DNA from: an uncultured Rubrobacteraceae bacterium
GTDB lineage: Bacteria; Actinomycetota; Rubrobacteria; Rubrobacterales; Rubrobacteraceae
Direction of reading: 5' to 3'
Assembly: GCA_902805985.1 (NCBI GenBank)
Contig: CADCUW010000084.1
Coordinates: forward strand, 1-7,788
DNA: 7,788 bases
Part shown: positions 4,957 to 7,788 of the stretch, one piece after another
How positions within the stretch are numbered: position 1 is the stretch's first letter
Layout of the letters: every line of letters begins with the position of its first letter
Notes under the pieces: model-generated
Database searches by the model: none
Told to the model about the DNA's origin: nothing
What the model saw: only the letters and a program-made list of their open reading frames with translations
Translations under genes and position numbers: made by a program

Positions 4957-6804
4957 GTGCAGCACGCTTCGCTCTATCGCAAGTGGCGTCCGCGGCGGAT
5001 GGACCAGGTGGTTGGGCAGGAGCCGGTGGTGCGTACCCTGCGGCGGGCCATCGAGACGGGGCGGGTGGCCCACGCCTACCTCTTCAGCGGGCCGCGGGGG
5101 ACGGGGAAGACCTCGACGGCGAAGGTCCTGGCCATGGGGCTCAACTGTGATGCGGGTCCGACGGCCGAGCCGGACGGGACCTGCGACAGTTGTCGGGCCA
5201 TAGTGGGCAACTCGTCCCTGGACGTGATCGAGATGGACGCCGCGTCCAACCGGGGGATCGACGAGATCCGGGACCTCAGGGACAGGGTCAACCTTGCCCC
5301 CGTCGGCGGGCGCACGAAGGTCTACATCATCGACGAGGTCCACATGCTGACCGCCGAGGCCTTCAACGCGCTCCTGAAGATGCTGGAGGAGCCGCCCGAG
5401 CACGTCGTGTTCGTGCTCGCCACGACCGAGAAGCACAGGGTCCTGCCCACGATCATCAGCCGCTGCCAGAGCTTCGATTTCCGCCGGCCGAGCATCGAGA
5501 CGCTGGCGACCAAACTGGGTGAGATCTCCAGGGCGGAGGGCATAGCGGTCGAGCCCGCGGCCCTTACCGTGATAGCGCGGGAGGGGCGGGGCTCTTTCCG
5601 GGACGCGGAGGGGCTTCTGGACCAGCTCTCGTCTTTTGTCGAGGGGGAGATCACGACCGTGATGGTCCGCGAGCTCCTCGGCAGCGTCGGCCCCGAAGCC
5701 CTACTTGAGACGACCCACGCCCTGCACGAGCGCCGGGCAGCGGACGCTCTGCGCATCGTGGACCGGCTCTCGAACGAGGGCCGCGACCTCGGGCAGTTCG
5801 TCGGCGAGCTTCTCTCCCACCTGAGAAACCTGATGCTCCTGCCGCACGCGCCCGAGGTGGCCCTCGCCGGCGTCGGCGCCGAGGAGCGCGCCCCGCTGGA
5901 AGAGCAGGCCAACGCCGTCCCGACCGCCGAGGTCGTGCGCCTGGTCGAGGCACTCGGCGACTCTCTGGGGCGCGTACGGCGCGGCGGCGATCCGAAGCTG
6001 GAGCTGGAGCTCACCTTCCTCAAGCTCGCCCGCGACTACACCGAGCCCTCCACCGAGAACCTCATGGCCCGCCTCGAACGCCTGGAGAAGGCCGCGGCCA
6101 ACGGGGGCCTGGCGGGCCACGCGCCGTCGCCACGTCCGTCGGTCGCCGAGACGCCCCCGGCGGCGGCCGAGCCGGAACGACCGGCGCCGGATGAGGCTCC
6201 AGCGGAGTCCCCCGCGTCCGACGAACCAGGGCCGGTAGAGGCCGTGCCCGAGGTACCGGAGGCCGGAGGGGACGGGGTGGACCTCGCGGGACAGTGGGCC
6301 GGGATCATCGGGGAGCTGAAGCGGCGCAAGCAGGCGCTGACCGCGGCGGTCTACGGCGAGGCCAGGGTTGAGGGCTTCGACGGCGCGGTGCTGAAGCTGG
6401 CGTTCCCGGAGGACCAGGACTTCTACGTGGGTATGGCGAAAGACCGCAAGCACGCCGACGTCCTGGGCGAGGTTCTGGAAGAGCGCGTCGGCTCGAGGCC
6501 GCGCCTGGAGGTCCGGTCCGGGGGCGAGGCTCCGGAGGCCGTCCCCATCTCCACCGGGGAGCCCCCGCGGGACCCGCCGCCGGAGAAGCCTATCTCGCGA
6601 GATCCCGCGCCCGAGACGCCCGCGCGTCCGGAGGAACCGGCGGGGCGGGACGATGATGGTTTCGACGAAACGGTGGCGCGGGCGGATATCCCCGGGGCGC
6701 GGTTCGGGACGCCGGAAGGCGCTGAAGGCACGATTCGCAGCGAGGCCGAGGTGTTCGAGATCATGCGCGGCTTCGGCCCGTTCGGCGGGGATAAGGGAAG
6801 CTAG
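4957..6804 (+). CDS. dnaX: DNA polymerase III subunit gamma/tau (clamp-loader ATPase)
   Basis: The 615-residue product starts at GTG 4957, with AGGA (4946-4949) seven bases upstream. It is the motor of the clamp loader that places the beta clamp on primed DNA. The N-terminal SLYRKWRP is diagnostic. Walker A is GPRGTGKTS (45-53), Walker B VYIIDEVHM (122-130), and sensor/SRC motif IISRCQSF (166-173). The zinc module at 64-79 has C64, C76 and C79, but the fourth expected Cys (position 73) is Asp. Domain III spans about 226-365. A Pro/Ala/Glu-rich linker (about 375-438) leads to a conserved C-terminal domain (about 441-525, beginning VDLAGQWAGIIGELKRRK), as in other Gram-positive tau proteins. 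No A-run longer than three exists, so frameshifting to a short gamma form is not evident. Confidence 0.97.
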   Translation: MQHASLYRKWRPRRMDQVVGQEPVVRTLRRAIETGRVAHAYLFSGPRGTGKTSTAKVLAMGLNCDAGPTAEPDGTCDSCRAIVGNSSLDVIEMDAASNRGIDEIRDLRDRVNLAPVGGRTKVYIIDEVHMLTAEAFNALLKMLEEPPEHVVFVLATTEKHRVLPTIISRCQSFDFRRPSIETLATKLGEISRAEGIAVEPAALTVIAREGRGSFRDAEGLLDQLSSFVEGEITTVMVRELLGSVGPEALLETTHALHERRAADALRIVDRLSNEGRDLGQFVGELLSHLRNLMLLPHAPEVALAGVGAEERAPLEEQANAVPTAEVVRLVEALGDSLGRVRRGGDPKLELELTFLKLARDYTEPSTENLMARLERLEKAAANGGLAGHAPSPRPSVAETPPAAAEPERPAPDEAPAESPASDEPGPVEAVPEVPEAGGDGVDLAGQWAGIIGELKRRKQALTAAVYGEARVEGFDGAVLKLAFPEDQDFYVGMAKDRKHADVLGEVLEERVGSRPRLEVRSGGEAPEAVPISTGEPPRDPPPEKPISRDPAPETPARPEEPAGRDDDGFDETVARADIPGARFGTPEGAEGTIRSEAEVFEIMRGFGPFGGDKGS

Positions 6805-6883
6805 GGGCCCGGAGGGCGGAAGGAACACCAGGCGGGGTTCCGGCGAGGGGAGACCGCGATGCCGGACGGGTCGGCCACTTCTG

Positions 6884-6906
6884 CCCGGAAGGCGCCGCCT
6901 TTCGGG
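6884..6906. terminator. Hairpin between convergent dnaX and small membrane protein genes
   Basis: Ten base pairs (6884-6893 with 6897-6906, one G-T) close a 3-nt loop. It lies 80 bases after dnaX and 7 bases beyond the stop of the minus-strand gene, a usual place for a shared terminator. No T-tract is present on either strand, so the mechanism is uncertain. Confidence 0.5.
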
Positions 6907-6912
6907 ATCAAT

Positions 6913-7104
6913 TCAGCCTTTGCGAACACCGGCGTAAGAGGCGAGGAAGACCGCGCAGGCCAGGAGAAAGAACACGCCGCCGAGCAGACCGACCACGTCC
7001 CCGGCCCGGATGCTGGATGCCATAAAGAACAACGCGGAGATGACGAACAGTACCCACCCCCATAGGTCGAACTTCCTATTTTTCTGTGGGTTGTTCTCGG
7101 ACAC
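6913..7104 (-). CDS. Small two-helix membrane protein, function unknown
   Basis: The start chosen is GTG 7104, with a GAAGAGG ribosome site about five bases upstream, giving 63 residues; a TTG at 7125 would add seven. The N-terminus is polar and charged (SENNPQKNRKFD). Two predicted membrane helices follow, about 14-32 (LWGWVLFVISALFFMASSI) and 37-58 (starting VVGLLGGVFFLLACAVFL), joined by the short loop RAGD. The tail is basic (GVRKG), so both ends are probably cytoplasmic. The hydrophobic pattern, the D-L-W-G-W motif and the ribosome site argue that it is a real gene rather than a chance frame. I do not recognise a function. It is convergent with dnaX and divergent from ybaB. Confidence 0.7.
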   Translation of the reverse strand: MSENNPQKNRKFDLWGWVLFVISALFFMASSIRAGDVVGLLGGVFFLLACAVFLASYAGVRKG

Positions 7105-7235
7105 GTGGACCTCTTCCCGGATCAAAAAGGTGGCGGCTCATCCTAACATCGACCCGTTTCTATCTGGAGCGCGTCTTTTCAGGAACGGCCCGGGCTTCGT
7201 GGTCACCGCCCCACGCGGTCCCGAACCTTCCTGTG

Positions 7236-7277
7236 GTCCGTTCGGACAGGTCGTTTACAATGACGTGGCACGTAAAC
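7236..7277. promoter_or_regulatory. Putative ybaB-recR promoter with two inverted repeats
   Basis: TACAAT (7256-7261) is a good -10 about 36 bases before the ybaB start; no clear -35 was found. Two inverted repeats overlap the region: GTCCG-TT-CGGAC (7236-7247) at the -35 position, and GTTTAC (7253-7258) with GTAAAC (7272-7277) spanning the -10 and likely start. They are possible operators; no regulator is identified. Confidence 0.4.
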
Positions 7278-7296
7278 CTCGACTCGGGAGTTGTGG

Positions 7297-7629
7297 GTGG
7301 CGAAGAGACAGAACGTCAACAAGATGATGGCCCAGGTGCAGCAGATGCAGGAGCAGATGCGTCAGGCGCAGGAGGACCTCGCAAAAGAGACCGTCTCCGC
7401 GAGCGCCGGTGGCGGCGCGGTCAAGGCCACAATGACCGGCGGGATGGAGCTCATCTCCATCGAGATCGACCCCGAGGTCGTGGACCCGGAGGACGTCGAG
7501 ATGCTCCAGGACATGGTGATGGCGGCCGTGAACGAGGCGATGAACTCCGCGCAGGAGCTCGCCAACAAGAAGCTCGGCGGCGTCACCGGGGGGCTAGGGG
7601 ACCTCGGCCTGAACCTGCCGGGGATGTAG
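7297..7629 (+). CDS. ybaB: YbaB/EbfC family nucleoid-associated protein
   Basis: The start chosen is GTG 7297, six bases after GGGAG (7286-7290), giving 110 residues; a TTG at 7291 would overlap the ribosome site spacing. The N-terminal helix is rich in Met and Gln (NKMMAQVQQMQEQMRQAQE), followed by the GGGAVKATMTGGMELISIEIDPEVV strand region and the helix EDVEMLQDMVMAAVNEAM; all are typical of the family. The end, GGLGDLGLNLPGM, is also usual. YbaB proteins are dimers that bind DNA and are nearly always encoded between dnaX and recR. The recR start lies 7 bases past the stop, so the two genes are probably co-transcribed. Here they are separated from dnaX by about 490 bases carrying a minus-strand gene, so they likely have their own promoter. 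Confidence 0.96.
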   Translation: MAKRQNVNKMMAQVQQMQEQMRQAQEDLAKETVSASAGGGAVKATMTGGMELISIEIDPEVVDPEDVEMLQDMVMAAVNEAMNSAQELANKKLGGVTGGLGDLGLNLPGM

Positions 7630-7636
7630 GGACCTA

Positions 7637-7788
7637 TTGGCGACCTACGCCAGGCCCGTAGAACGGCTCATAACCGAGCTCTCCAAGCTCCCCTCCATAG
7701 GACCCAGGAGCGCCCAGCGCATAGCCTTCCACGTCATCCGGGGCAAGAAGGACGACGCCATAGGGCTCGCGGAGGCGCTCAAGGAGGT
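7637..7788 (+). CDS. recR: Recombination mediator RecR, N-terminal part (partial)
   Basis: The frame opens at TTG 7637, with AGGGA (7628-7632, overlapping the ybaB stop) just upstream, and is open to the window end; 50 complete codons are visible. The sequence begins ATYARPVERLITELSKLPSIGPRSAQRIAFHVI, where LPSIGPRSAQRIAFH is the RecR helix-hairpin-helix (about residues 18-34). RecR works with RecO (and RecF) to load RecA onto single-stranded DNA at gaps. Its zinc finger and Toprim domain would lie beyond the window. Three ATA isoleucine codons occur close together, rather unusual for a high-GC gene but also seen elsewhere here. The position after ybaB is the standard one. Confidence 0.95.
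   Translation, partial: MATYARPVERLITELSKLPSIGPRSAQRIAFHVIRGKKDDAIGLAEALKE

Noticed and set aside
5701..6828. Minus-strand 375-codon frame opposite the 3' half of dnaX
   Set aside because: High GC keeps the antisense frame open; the translation is Arg/Gly/Leu-rich without motifs.

Overview
The window is a GC-rich chromosomal segment, probably from an actinobacterium close to Rubrobacter. That placement is an inference. It rests on the very high GC, the frequent GTG and TTG starts (five of the eight starts visible here), and the combination of a long SRP RNA with a dnaX-ybaB-recR cluster. No phage or transposon gene is visible.

Layout. 1-259 is the 3' end of an FtsX/MacB-type ABC permease. 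260-547 is non-coding and holds a weak S-box-like stretch and a perfect 29-nt GC-rich palindrome. 548-1117 encodes a small multi-pass membrane protein resembling the YdjM metal-dependent hydrolase family. 1164-1254 is tRNA-Ser(GGA). 1526-2781 on the minus strand is a two-gene, translationally coupled operon: a cupin of the 2,4'-dihydroxyacetophenone-dioxygenase type and a KduD-like short-chain dehydrogenase, behind the best sigma-70-type promoter in the window. 3018-3617 is a secreted glucosaminidase-domain cell-wall hydrolase, and 3675-4403 is a class I SAM-dependent methyltransferase of unknown substrate.

The second half is housekeeping. A long, Bacillus-type SRP RNA with an Alu domain (about 4486-4760) is followed by a block of degenerate 7-bp repeats and hairpins, then dnaX (4957-6804), a convergent small two-helix membrane protein gene (6913-7104, minus), ybaB (7297-7629) and the start of recR (from 7637, running off the window). 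The order SRP RNA, dnaX, ybaB, recR matches the arrangement in Bacillus, with tRNA-Ser also nearby; here the cupin-kduD operon, the glucosaminidase and the methyltransferase lie between tRNA-Ser and SRP RNA.

The points most worth a second look are the long SRP RNA in a probable actinobacterium, the heptad-repeat block between it and dnaX, the loss of one zinc-ligand cysteine in DnaX, the coupled cupin-kduD operon, and the minus-strand gene that separates dnaX from ybaB-recR. I saw no clear sign of a wholly new multi-gene system.
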